A DNA stretch of 64,000 nucleotides from Enterococcus faecium (lineage in GTDB: Bacteria; Bacillota; Bacilli; Lactobacillales; Enterococcaceae): the NCBI RefSeq assembly GCF_029023785.1, contig NZ_CP118955.1, positions 1,300,501-1,364,500 on the forward strand. Reading direction: 5' to 3'. The notes under the pieces are model-generated. The model made no database searches. It saw only the letters and a list, made by a program, of their open reading frames with translations, and was not told the origin of the DNA. Below are positions 27,550-35,253 of the stretch, piece after piece (positions within the stretch are counted from its first letter, which is position 1; each line of letters opens with the position of its first letter). Position numbers and translations under genes: made by a program.

Positions 27550-27594
27550 GCCACTTAGCGTTTGATACGAAAAAGTACGAAACGTCTAGGTGGC
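27550..27594 (-). terminator. leader terminator upstream of aroE
   Basis: On the minus strand GCCAC...GTGGC arms enclose a hairpin with internal mismatches and a U-rich loop, and it ends in T7 (27543-27549). It lies 35 bases before the aroE start and after the promoter at 27719-27748, so it can act only as an attenuator of aroE. Confidence 0.75.
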
Positions 27595-27617
27595 AAAGTA
27601 GCAAATTCTTTTCTCAT
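27555..27617 (-). CDS. candidate aroE leader peptide, 20 codons
   Basis: ATG at 27617, sequence MRKEFATLPPRRFVLFRIKR, stop TAA at 27555-27557. The frame cannot extend upstream because TAA ACG ATG precedes it. The Phe13 codon falls in the 5' arm of the terminator, Phe16 in its loop region and the stop codon in its 3' arm, so a ribosome on this ORF would melt the terminator. The Shine-Dalgarno is weak (AAGTAAACG) and a near-perfect 11-base hairpin (27605-27615 with 27631-27641) includes the ATG. A ribosome-sensing leader is inferred; a chance ORF is possible. Confidence 0.5.
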   Translation of the reverse strand: MRKEFATLPPRRFVLFRIKR

Positions 27618-27718
27618 CGTTTACTTGTCAGAGCAAAGAATATTCTATTTAATTGTTAAAATCATTGACTACGTGATCCTACAAAACACCCAAATATGTT
27701 TAATTGTTTATTGTTTTA

Positions 27719-27748
27719 AGTATAGGATGAATCAAAGGAAGATGTCAA
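27719..27748 (-). promoter_or_regulatory. promoter of the aroE leader
   Basis: On the minus strand TTGACA (27743-27748), an 18-base spacer and TATACT (27719-27724). The leader before aroE is then about 200 bases, far longer than a simple 5' UTR. Confidence 0.75.
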
Positions 27749-27792
27749 TGAGTTTTCAAGTCCTTCTACTGAAAGGAATTTTTCTGTCGAAA

Positions 27793-28563
27793 TCAATCCA
27801 CTACTTCTTCAAAGAACTGCAAAAGGTCGCCCATTGTCAAATGTTGCTTTTCTTTTTCAGAAATATCTTGAACGATTTTCCCTTTTTGGAGTACGATCAG
27901 ACGATTTCCGTATTTCAAGGCGTCTTCCATTCGATGCGTGATCATGAGACAAGTCAATTTTTGTTCATTGATCCGCTGATTTGTTAATCGCATTAATGCT
28001 TTAGCTGTTTTAGGATCTAAAGCTGCAGTATGTTCATCTAATAATAGTAACTCAGGAGCTGTGATCGTCGCCATCAGCAAGCTTAATGCTTGGCGTTGAC
28101 CACCAGATAATTCACCCGCTGGAGTATCCAAGTGTTGCTCTAGGCCATTACCGACTTCTTGACATAGTCTGAAAAAATCTTCTTTTTGATTTTTCAAGTT
28201 ACGTAAACGGAATTTCCGTTTTTGACCTCTTTTTTGTGCAAGTAGCAAATTTTCTGCTACTGTCATCCGAGGAGCCGTTCCCATCTTGGGGTCTTGGAAA
28301 ACTCGAGAAAGGAATCGTGCTCTTTTTTCTTCTGAATCTTTTGTGATCAGCTGATCTTTAAAAGAGATCGATCCTTGACTGAGTTGAAGCGTACCAGCGA
28401 TCGTATTGAACAGTGTGCTTTTTCCAGCACCATTCCCGCCAAGGACAGTGATGAAGTCCCCTTCTCTGATTGTAAGGTTAATTTCATCCAATAGTACTTT
28501 CTCTTCATTCATTCCATTGTTTACGACTTTTCTGCCATTTTTGATTGTCAATATATCAGTCAT
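27793..28563 (-). CDS. trpZ: ABC transporter ATPase, TrpZ-type
   Basis: 256 residues with Walker A GGNGAGKST, Q-loop FQDP, signature LSGGQRQAL, Walker B LLLLDEHTAALDP and the H-loop ITHRME. It starts three bases after the permease stop, behind GGAGGCATAGTA. It powers the permease and binding protein encoded just upstream in the same operon. The TrpXYZ assignment comes from the binding-protein family and the Trp-codon leader of the operon. It is last in the operon; a separate promoter for aroE begins about 45 bases after it. Confidence 0.85.
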   Translation of the reverse strand: MTDILTIKNGRKVVNNGMNEEKVLLDEINLTIREGDFITVLGGNGAGKSTLFNTIAGTLQLSQGSISFKDQLITKDSEEKRARFLSRVFQDPKMGTAPRMTVAENLLLAQKRGQKRKFRLRNLKNQKEDFFRLCQEVGNGLEQHLDTPAGELSGGQRQALSLLMATITAPELLLLDEHTAALDPKTAKALMRLTNQRINEQKLTCLMITHRMEDALKYGNRLIVLQKGKIVQDISEKEKQHLTMGDLLQFFEEVVD

Positions 28564-28565
28564 TA

Positions 28566-29447
28566 CTATGCCTCCTTCTCAAAACCCGTTTTTAAGTTCA
28601 GTGCTTTCTTCAATTGCGGGATCATCAGACAAATAGCTAAGATGATAGCGGAGAACAACTTCAGATAAGTCGTGTCAAACCCTAGTTTGATTACTACTAA
28701 AATCAATAGCTGATAAATGATACTGCCGACAACAATAGCAATCAATCTTTCTGCTAGCGTCAATTCTTGGAAGATCACTTCACCGATGATGATGGAAGCA
28801 AGACCGATGACGATTACGCCAATCCCTTTATTTACATCTGCATATCCGTCGTTCTGGGCAATCAGCGCACCGGATAATGCAATGACACCGTTCGACAAAG
28901 TTAAACCTAAAATTTTCATACGATCGGTTTTTATCCCTAACGACCGAGCCATCGTTTCGTTGTCTCCTGTCGCAATATAGCCTTGACCCAAATCTGTATT
29001 GAAGAAGAATAGCAGTACAGCAATCAAGATGCCCAAAGAGATGAAGCCAAGAAGGACTGTGTCAAAGTAATCAGGTAACCCAAAGCGATGGAAGCTGTCT
29101 TGTAGAATCGGATGATTCAATAAAGAAAGATTTGGTGTTCGCATCACAAACAAAATAACTGAGTTCAATCCTGACATCACTAAAATCCCTGCTAAAATAA
29201 CCGGTATCTTTCCTTTTGTATAAAGTAACCCCGTAACGAGTCCTGCTATCATGCCAGCACCTACGCCTAATAATGTAGCTACAATCGGCGCTACCCCATG
29301 AGTAATAGCTGTCACACAGACAGCAGCACCTAATGGGAAGGACCCTTCTGTCGTCATATCAGGAAAGTCTAAGATCCGATAAGTCATGAAAATCCCTAAT
29401 CCTAATATTGCCCAAAGCATGCCTTGTGAAATAGCCGATACGATCAT
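28566..29447 (-). CDS. trpY: ABC transporter permease, TrpY-type
   Basis: 293 residues with about eight or nine hydrophobic segments, of the branched-chain-permease-like group that pairs with ABC_sub_bind proteins (FMTYRILDFPDMTTEGSFPLGAAV near the N-terminus, ATGDNETMARSLGI in the ATPase-contact loop). The start overlaps the binding-protein stop by four bases. Predicted to form the membrane channel of a tryptophan or aromatic importer. Confidence 0.85.
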   Translation of the reverse strand: MIVSAISQGMLWAILGLGIFMTYRILDFPDMTTEGSFPLGAAVCVTAITHGVAPIVATLLGVGAGMIAGLVTGLLYTKGKIPVILAGILVMSGLNSVILFVMRTPNLSLLNHPILQDSFHRFGLPDYFDTVLLGFISLGILIAVLLFFFNTDLGQGYIATGDNETMARSLGIKTDRMKILGLTLSNGVIALSGALIAQNDGYADVNKGIGVIVIGLASIIIGEVIFQELTLAERLIAIVVGSIIYQLLILVVIKLGFDTTYLKLFSAIILAICLMIPQLKKALNLKTGFEKEA

Positions 29448-30493
29448 TTGTCATCCTCCTTAGATGTTTCTTGCTGCGAGTCATCTGTAATGATTTTGGC
29501 TTTTTCCTTCATCGATTGGGGAACAATGATTCCTAAGCGATCAGCTTGAGATTGATTGATCACTGTATCCCCTTGATCAAATGTATAAACAGGCGTCGTT
29601 TCCGGTTTTTCTTTTCCACTCGCAAGTTCTGCCGCCATCTTACCGCTTTGAAGCCCTAATTGATATTGATTGATCCCGATTGTTGCTAGTCCACCTTGTT
29701 CCACCATTGTATCCACAGATGGAATGACGGGGATATTTGCTTTGTTTGCTTCTTTTACCACTGTTTGCATCGCATTGGCAATGGTATTATCTAATGGAAC
29801 ATAGATAAAATCGACTTGTCGGCTCATCACTTGAACCGTTTGTGCAATCTCATTAGTGGAAGGCACCGCATATTTTACTGATTCTAACCCTTCTTTTTTT
29901 GCAGCTTCTTCTGCTTGTGCTACTTGGTATTTTGAATTATCCTCTGAAGAAGCATACAAGATTCCGACTTTTTTTGCATTTGGCAACAAATCAGAAGCAA
30001 GCTTGATTTGTGAAGTAACAGGCGGCTGATCAGAAACACCTGTTACATTACCACCAGGTTTCTCTAAAGAAGCGACTAATCCAGCCCCCACAGGATCCGT
30101 TACAGCACCTAACACAACTGGGATCGATGAAGTCGTGTTTGCTAATGATTGAGCGGCAGGTGTTGCGATTCCAATCAAGGCATCTGGATCAGATTGTACT
30201 AGCTGTTGACTCATTGTGGCTAGCTTGCTCTGATCGGCTTGTCCATTTTGAAATTTGATCTCAAGATTTTCTCCTTCTTTTAATCCTTCTTCTTTCAGAC
30301 CATCTTTGATTCCTCGATAAATCTCATCTAATGCCGGATGGCTCACGTATTGCAATACCCCAACAACTGTTGTTTTTTTTGTCTGGTTCGTCGAAGTACT
30401 TTCTTTTTCGCCTGAAGCTTTTCCATAAATAAATGCACCTGCTAAATAAACTAAAATAATTACTACAACTGTTATTAATCGTTTGTTTTTCAT
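29444..30493 (-). CDS. trpX: ABC transporter substrate-binding protein, TrpX-type
   Basis: 349 residues behind GCAGGAGG. A hydrophobic N-terminus (about 5-22) is followed by a two-lobe periplasmic-binding fold of the ABC_sub_bind family (VVGVLQYVSHPALDEIYRGIKDGL, then VLGAVTDPVGAGLV). There is no lipobox cysteine, so unlike most Gram-positive binding proteins it appears held by an uncleaved membrane anchor, or secreted. The tail is acidic and hydrophilic. First gene of the operon, placed behind two tandem terminators and a Trp-codon leader, which points to tryptophan as ligand. Confidence 0.85.
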   Translation of the reverse strand: MKNKRLITVVVIILVYLAGAFIYGKASGEKESTSTNQTKKTTVVGVLQYVSHPALDEIYRGIKDGLKEEGLKEGENLEIKFQNGQADQSKLATMSQQLVQSDPDALIGIATPAAQSLANTTSSIPVVLGAVTDPVGAGLVASLEKPGGNVTGVSDQPPVTSQIKLASDLLPNAKKVGILYASSEDNSKYQVAQAEEAAKKEGLESVKYAVPSTNEIAQTVQVMSRQVDFIYVPLDNTIANAMQTVVKEANKANIPVIPSVDTMVEQGGLATIGINQYQLGLQSGKMAAELASGKEKPETTPVYTFDQGDTVINQSQADRLGIIVPQSMKEKAKIITDDSQQETSKEDDK

Positions 30494-30553
30494 TTTTTTC
30501 CTCCTGCAAAGTCAATCTTTTTATTTATTATAATCAGGCAAGTATCCAGTCTA

Positions 30554-30589
30554 CAAAAAAAGACAATGGCCAAAGCGGTCATTGTCTTT
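30554..30589 (-). terminator. second leader terminator before trpX
   Basis: On the minus strand AAAGACAATG and CATTGTCTTT (30580-30589 with 30559-30568) form exact 10-base arms followed by a T run. It is downstream of the first leader terminator and still before trpX. Confidence 0.8.
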
Positions 30590-30593
30590 ACAC

Positions 30594-30623
30594 AAAAAAC
30601 CGCATAGATTCTAATCTATGCGG
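30594..30623 (-). terminator. first leader terminator before trpX (attenuator)
   Basis: On the minus strand CCGCATAGATT and AATCTATGCGG (30613-30623 with 30600-30610) are exact complements followed by T6. Its 5' arm GCATAGAT can instead pair with ATCTATGC of an upstream segment, which would prevent termination. Confidence 0.85.
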
Positions 30624-30643
30624 CAGTCAATGTTCATGTCTAG

Positions 30644-30715
30644 CATAGATACAAGCTTTAGAAATGCACTCTAAAAAGTTGTATCTATGGGAAAGTCTCA
30701 CCATTAATACAACTT
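30644..30715 (-). promoter_or_regulatory. alternative pairing segments of the trp attenuator
   Basis: Three segments share one sequence family. Segment 1 AAGTTGTAT (30707-30715) includes part of the leader stop codon. Segment 2 (30676-30689) pairs exactly with segment 1 over nine bases, or exactly with segment 3 (30644-30654) over eleven, strengthened by an inner CTTTTTAGA/TCTAAAG stem. Segment 3 can also pair over eight bases with the terminator's 5' arm. The pairs 1:2 with 3:4 would prevent termination; 2:3 leaves the terminator free to fold. Confidence 0.75.
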
Positions 30716-30776
30716 ATCTACGCCAGCTGCGCCAATTTTTTTTGTTTTCTGCTGAAATACGTTTTGATAAGTTCAT
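30714..30776 (-). CDS. tryptophan-codon leader peptide of the trpXYZ operon
   Basis: 20-codon ORF MNLSKRISAENKKNWRSWRR, with Trp codons at positions 15 and 18, behind AAGGAAAGGGTGACC. It lies between a good promoter and two tandem terminators. The stop codon overlaps the first of several mutually exclusive pairing segments. This is the layout of ribosome-mediated attenuation. A ribosome stalled at Trp15 would leave segment 1 free, allow 1:2 and 3:4 pairing and so allow read-through. A ribosome reaching the stop would mask segment 1 and favour termination. The direction of the switch is inferred; the ORF and pairings are seen. Confidence 0.8.
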   Translation of the reverse strand: MNLSKRISAENKKNWRSWRR

Positions 30777-30808
30777 TACAGGTCACCCTTTCCTTAAGAA
30801 TTGATTTA

Positions 30809-30837
30809 AGTCTAATCGAATTTTTGAATTTCGTCAA
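30809..30837 (-). promoter_or_regulatory. promoter of the trpXYZ leader
   Basis: On the minus strand TTGACG (30832-30837), a 17-base spacer and TAGACT (30809-30814), 33 bases before the leader peptide start. It gives an mRNA leader of roughly 300 bases before trpX. Confidence 0.75.
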
Positions 30838-30942
30838 CTATATTTTTTAATTTTTTATTTGTTATTTTGAAGATCAAACATCACTTGTTCTGATAATTAA
30901 AAATAGCGCTATATAGACCCACCGTTTCATCGCGCCAATGTC

Positions 30943-31566
30943 TCAATTAGCAATCTCGGAATTTTGGGAAGTTACTCCCGTTCTATCCAATTCTTCTTCT
31001 AATTGTTTGATATTGGCTAACGGAAGTCGATTCAGTTCAGGGATCAACTCCTTATCAAAATCAGTTATTCCTCCCTTACCCGCAGTTATCCGATTTGCTT
31101 CTTTTCCTCCATCAAAGAAAATAAATGTCACTTCATCCGTTCGTATGTTATATTTTTGTTCCAGTTCATGTACATCATAAACGATCGGATAATAAAAGAT
31201 CGGTCGATTCAATTCTTCCATAAGCTCAGGATCATTAAAAACATCAAGCATGTCCTGATAGGTTTTCCCGTTCGGTTTGCTGAACATCACCGATATCGCC
31301 CGGCTTTGTTTGATTTTCTGATCAGCTTTGCTGTAATCAAAAGGTTTCAATTTGCTGGTTGGTATGGACGAATAAACGAGACTATTTACTTGCTCTTCTC
31401 GGATTTTTTCCGGCAATAAAAACATTGCAACTGTTAACAGCAATGATAAGATGAGCAGAAAAACAAGACGTCGAAAATACTTACTTGGATTTTCTGCGAA
31501 TGACACTGAGAAATGTTCATTCATTTCTTGTACTCTCGATTTAACTACTTCCCAAATAACAAACAC
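30943..31566 (-). CDS. membrane-anchored thioredoxin-fold-like protein without CXXC, function unknown
   Basis: 207 residues from the first possible start (GTG at 31566, Shine-Dalgarno too close); an ATG at 31524 is an alternative, so the N-terminus is uncertain. One membrane span lies near residues 32-52. The extracytoplasmic part has a thioredoxin-like beta-alpha-beta pattern (FYYPIVYDVHELEQKYNIRTDEVTFIFFDGGKEANRITAG), the usual end of such folds, but no CXXC motif, so redox activity is unlikely. It might be a bacteriocin-accessory-like or redox-dead adaptor. No operon partner. Confidence 0.6.
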   Translation of the reverse strand: MFVIWEVVKSRVQEMNEHFSVSFAENPSKYFRRLVFLLILSLLLTVAMFLLPEKIREEQVNSLVYSSIPTSKLKPFDYSKADQKIKQSRAISVMFSKPNGKTYQDMLDVFNDPELMEELNRPIFYYPIVYDVHELEQKYNIRTDEVTFIFFDGGKEANRITAGKGGITDFDKELIPELNRLPLANIKQLEEELDRTGVTSQNSEIAN

Positions 31567-31692
31567 CTTCTTTTCTACTTTTTCTCCTATTTTTTATTAT
31601 ACCTAAAAATTTGGATTTCAACGATAGAAACACTGTTTTTTATGTAATTAGTCCAAGATTTTTCTAGACTTTTGCTTTACTATTCGGCCAAA

Positions 31693-31721
31693 TTGGTTTT
31701 TCTTCTTTTTTTCGTTATAAT
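31693..31721 (+). promoter_or_regulatory. promoter of the fnm/rqcH gene
   Basis: TTGGTT (31693-31698), 17-base spacer and a perfect TATAAT (31716-31721), 34 bases before the start codon. Confidence 0.75.
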
Positions 31722-31755
31722 GAATATACTTATGAAAAGAAATGAGGAATGAACC

Positions 31756-33462
31756 ATGTCCTTTGATGGTGTATTTACCCACGCGATGGTCAACGAATTG
31801 CGTGAAACGTTACTATCTGGCCGGATCTCGAAAATCCATCAGCCTTATGAAAATGAAATCGTGCTGGTGATTCGTTCACGCGGCAAAAACCATCGATTAT
31901 TATTATCTGCGCACCCAAGTTATGCTCGTGTACAGATTACCCAAATCGATTATCAGAATCCTGATAATCCGCCTAACTTCGTGATGATGCTTCGAAAATA
32001 TTTGGATGGCGCTATTTTAGAAGACATCGAACAAATCGAAAATGATCGAGTGATCCATTTCCACTTTGCTAAACGAAACGAGTTGGGTGATCTACAAAAT
32101 ATCATATTGATCGTTGAATTAATGGGACGTCATAGTACGATCGTCTTAGTTAATCGAGAAACTGGAAAAATACTGGATGCGATCAAACACATTGGAAGCT
32201 CTCAAAACACTTATCGTTCTTTGCTTCCTGGTGTAGAATATGTTGCTCCGCCAAAACAAGAGGTCTTGAACCCATTTAGCTCCGAGAAAGAAAAAATCTT
32301 TCAGCGGCTTTCCCAAACTGAACTAGATCCAAAAGCAATCCAACGTCAGTTTCAGGGAATCGGTTTCGATACCGCTCAAGAGCTGACCAAAAGATTACTG
32401 GAACGTCCTAATGAAAAGATGGTTGTATGGGACGAATTTTTCTCAGCCATCAGCCATCAGCCTATTCCTACTTTTTACGAAACGGAAAATAAAGATTTTT
32501 TCACACCGATTGCTTATCAGGTATTGTCCGAACAGGCATCTGCTGTAACAGCTTATCCAACACTCAGTCAATTATTAGATAGCTATTATCACGAAAAAGC
32601 AGAGAAAGATCGGGCAAAACAACAAGGCGGAGAACTGATTCGAAAAATCGAAAATGAACTAAAACGAAATAAAAATAAATTGAAAAAACGTGAACAAACA
32701 CTCAAAGAATCCGAAAACGCTGAGAATTACCGTAGAAATGGCGAACTACTTACTACTTTTCTGACACAAGTACCACGCGGCGCAAAAGAAGTTGTTTTAC
32801 CTAATTATTATGAAGAAGATCGGCCAATCAAAATAGCACTAGATCCGGCATTGACACCAAATCAAAATGCACAGAAATATTTCCATCGATACCAAAAGCT
32901 GAAGAACGCTGTTAAGCTGATTGGCGAACAAATCCAAGAAGCCAAAGATGAAATCCAATATCTTGAATCTGTCTTATCTCAACTGGAAATTGCCGGCCCA
33001 ATGGATATCGAAGCAATTAAAGAAGAATTGACTTCAGAAGGATACCTGAAAAAGAAGAACTTAAAAAAACAAAAACGTAAGAAACCATCTCAGCCTGATC
33101 AATACTTTTCTTCTGACGGAACGCTCATTCTTGTTGGTAAAAACAATCTTCAAAATGACCAGCTGACAATGAAGACAGCTAAAAAAACCGACTATTGGCT
33201 TCATGCAAAAAATATACCCGGTTCGCACGTCATCATTAAAAGTGACAAGCCCTCAGATGAAACAATTACAGAAGCTGCCGAGTTAGCTGCCTATTTTTCA
33301 AAATACCGATACTCTGCCCAAGTGCCGGTTGATCTTGTACAGGTAAAGCATATCCGAAAACCAAATGGCGCCAAGCCTGGTTATGTTATTTATGAAAACC
33401 AAAAGACGATTATCGTGACACCAGAAGAAGAAAAAATTACAGCTATGAAACAAAACAGGTAA
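31756..33462 (+). CDS. fnm: RqcH/NFACT protein (fibronectin-binding protein family)
   Basis: 568 residues behind GAGGAATGAACC. An NFACT-N domain (about 1-260, with MSFDGVFTHAMVNELRETLLSGRISKIHQPY and ELMGRHSTIVLVN) is followed by a long coiled-coil (about 270-440) and an NFACT-R domain (about 450-565, including DYWLHAKNIPGSHVIIK). In Bacillus the same family (RqcH) recruits tRNA-Ala to stalled 50S subunits and adds C-terminal alanine tails. In enterococci it is known as fibronectin-binding EfbA/Fnm, with no signal peptide. Both roles are family knowledge. Monocistronic. Confidence 0.9.
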   Translation: MSFDGVFTHAMVNELRETLLSGRISKIHQPYENEIVLVIRSRGKNHRLLLSAHPSYARVQITQIDYQNPDNPPNFVMMLRKYLDGAILEDIEQIENDRVIHFHFAKRNELGDLQNIILIVELMGRHSTIVLVNRETGKILDAIKHIGSSQNTYRSLLPGVEYVAPPKQEVLNPFSSEKEKIFQRLSQTELDPKAIQRQFQGIGFDTAQELTKRLLERPNEKMVVWDEFFSAISHQPIPTFYETENKDFFTPIAYQVLSEQASAVTAYPTLSQLLDSYYHEKAEKDRAKQQGGELIRKIENELKRNKNKLKKREQTLKESENAENYRRNGELLTTFLTQVPRGAKEVVLPNYYEEDRPIKIALDPALTPNQNAQKYFHRYQKLKNAVKLIGEQIQEAKDEIQYLESVLSQLEIAGPMDIEAIKEELTSEGYLKKKNLKKQKRKKPSQPDQYFSSDGTLILVGKNNLQNDQLTMKTAKKTDYWLHAKNIPGSHVIIKSDKPSDETITEAAELAAYFSKYRYSAQVPVDLVQVKHIRKPNGAKPGYVIYENQKTIIVTPEEEKITAMKQNR

Positions 33463-33533
33463 TCAATGAGTGTTTCTAGAATCATATTTGCGTACTTTCC
33501 CACAACAGCAATTAGTTATAAATTGTTTGCTAC

Positions 33534-33578
33534 AAAAAGAGGAGTTGTGACAAAATTCTGTCACAACCCCTCTTTTTT
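33534..33578. terminator. bidirectional terminator with TTGTGACA/TGTCACAA core
   Basis: Arms 33534-33552 and 33559-33577 pair with one mismatch around AAATTC, flanked by A and T runs. It separates convergent fnm and the LysR gene. Confidence 0.85.
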
Positions 33579-33619
33579 GATCAACGGTGTTCAATAAACA
33601 GCGTTCTCATCTGCTTTTC

Positions 33620-34522
33620 TTAGCTCTGCTGGTCCAGTAACCGAGTAAGCTCTTTGATAAATCTTTGAGCGATTTCACTGAGCGGACGTTTCGCCGAATA
33701 AATGATATAAAATTCATTTAGTTCGCCTTCTGCCAAAGGGATTAACCGCAAGTGCTCGCGAATCCCTCCAATCACAATACCAGATCCTGAAGCGTAAGCA
33801 TCAGTTTCAAGAACGATATTCATCAAAGTACCTCGATCACTCGTATAAATCACTGTTTCTTGATCAGGGATCTCGATAAGGTCTTCATAAAAATACGGGA
33901 AATTATTTCCATCCTGTGTAAAACGAACCTGAGGATAAGATAACAATTCTTCTTTGGTGATCTCTGCGTGTTCAGCTAATGGATGTCCTTGCCTTAAAAA
34001 AATATGCGTTTTGAATTTTCCAATGCTGCGGCCACTTAGCTCTCCTTGTTGTAAATATCTTCTGATACCAGCTTGATTATGCTCATTCATATAAATAATG
34101 CCGATCTCACTGTGCTGCTCTTTGACTTCTTCGATCACTCTCGCTGTTGTCGTCTCCATGATCCGAAATTGTTTGATCTCGTCTTTGAATTCCTCGAGTA
34201 GCTGTGCGGTCAAAGGACCTAAGAAATCATAATGCTGGGCAGCGATCGAAAAATTGTCTCTCTTTTCACTCGTTAGATAGTGAGTTTCTAATGTATCAAG
34301 CTGGACCAATATTTTCTCGGCACGATTTAAGAAGTCTTGCCCTTCTTCTGTTAAATATGCCCCTCGATTCGTTCGAGTAAACAGCGTGATCCCTAACTCG
34401 GTTTCTAATTCTTTGATACCAGCTGAAAGACTTGGCTGGGAGACAAACATTTTCTTTGCCGCTTCTCTGAAACTACCATTGTTTGCTACAGCGACCACGT
34501 ATTTCATCTGCTGAATATTCAT
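33620..34522 (-). CDS. LysR-family transcriptional regulator
   Basis: 300 residues. The N-terminal winged HTH (NIQQMKYVVAVANNGSFREAAKKMFVSQPSLSAGIKELE) is followed by a LysR substrate-binding domain (about 90-295). It overlaps the carbonic anhydrase stop by four bases, so the two are translated together. That suggests it responds to a CO2/bicarbonate- or envelope-related signal, but the ligand is unknown. Similar to the CpsY/CynR group by eye. Confidence 0.87.
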   Translation of the reverse strand: MNIQQMKYVVAVANNGSFREAAKKMFVSQPSLSAGIKELETELGITLFTRTNRGAYLTEEGQDFLNRAEKILVQLDTLETHYLTSEKRDNFSIAAQHYDFLGPLTAQLLEEFKDEIKQFRIMETTTARVIEEVKEQHSEIGIIYMNEHNQAGIRRYLQQGELSGRSIGKFKTHIFLRQGHPLAEHAEITKEELLSYPQVRFTQDGNNFPYFYEDLIEIPDQETVIYTSDRGTLMNIVLETDAYASGSGIVIGGIREHLRLIPLAEGELNEFYIIYSAKRPLSEIAQRFIKELTRLLDQQS

Positions 34523-35223
34523 TGCTCAAACTCCTCGAAATAATAAATTTCTCTTCCATTCAAGGGCTGGATTGGTCGGTTGTTCGGTCGAGCATACTGA
34601 CCATCGAAGGGGAGAAGAAACTCTTGGTTCAGTTTTCCTACATGATCCATTACAAACCATTGGATTGGCCCGCTGGTAGGCGGAGTTGTCAATGAGCCAA
34701 TATAATGGAAATGGCTTTTTTGCTCCGGAAAGAACACATCCGGATTTACCCAATGCTCATGTTTTTCTAAGTTCCAACTTTCCCCATTTTCTTGATTATA
34801 CAGCCAACCTTCCTGTACCATTAGCTGGTACATGACACCCACAACTAGATTCTCTTTTTTGCTGTTCATATGAACAAAATGAAATTCAATATCTTCCTGT
34901 TTTCCGTTGATGATATGTTCAGAAGGCAAGTGGAAATGAATATCTGTCAAATAATAGCGTTCTTTCTTGAACTCTACATAACTGAGTTGGTCAAAAGGTA
35001 CTAAATGAATCGTGTTTTTGAATTCCTTGTCAGTAAACCGTTGCTTTTGATAATGAAAGGAAAGCGTGTCTCCTTCTATTTTGGTTTCTTCCCCCTTGGT
35101 CAAATGAATAGGCGACTGCAATGGAAATTCCGCACCTCTCGCAAACCAATCACATAAACTCGCCCAATTTTCCGGACCTTTGTCTCCAGAATAGCCCCAT
35201 TCGACATCCATATTCTTTTTCAA
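34519..35223 (-). CDS. alpha-class carbonic anhydrase
   Basis: 234 residues from a TTG start behind AGGGGGAAG. It interconverts CO2 and bicarbonate. Zinc ligands are visible in IHFHLPSEH and EFHFVH, with the substrate-pocket block SLTTPPTSGPIQWFV near the C-terminus (the usual Cys after TTPP is Thr) and W-Y-S near the N-terminus (VEWGYSGDKGPENW). No signal peptide is present, unlike many bacterial alpha-class enzymes, so it is probably cytosolic. It would supply bicarbonate to carbamoyl-phosphate synthesis and carboxylases; the pyr operon lies 1 kb downstream. It forms an operon with the LysR gene. Confidence 0.9.
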   Translation of the reverse strand: MKKNMDVEWGYSGDKGPENWASLCDWFARGAEFPLQSPIHLTKGEETKIEGDTLSFHYQKQRFTDKEFKNTIHLVPFDQLSYVEFKKERYYLTDIHFHLPSEHIINGKQEDIEFHFVHMNSKKENLVVGVMYQLMVQEGWLYNQENGESWNLEKHEHWVNPDVFFPEQKSHFHYIGSLTTPPTSGPIQWFVMDHVGKLNQEFLLPFDGQYARPNNRPIQPLNGREIYYFEEFEQ

Positions 35224-35253
35224 CTATACTTCCCCCTGCATCTCATATCATTT

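Noticed and set aside
27562..27987. 141-residue plus-strand ORF across the aroE leader and the end of trpZ
   Set aside because: It is antisense to a clear ABC ATPase gene and to the leader RNA, has no ribosome site, and its translation is low-complexity.
30594..30837. T-box riboswitch before trpXYZ
   Set aside because: No AAGGTGGNACCGCG-type core is present, whereas alaS has one; the Trp-rich leader ORF explains the architecture better.
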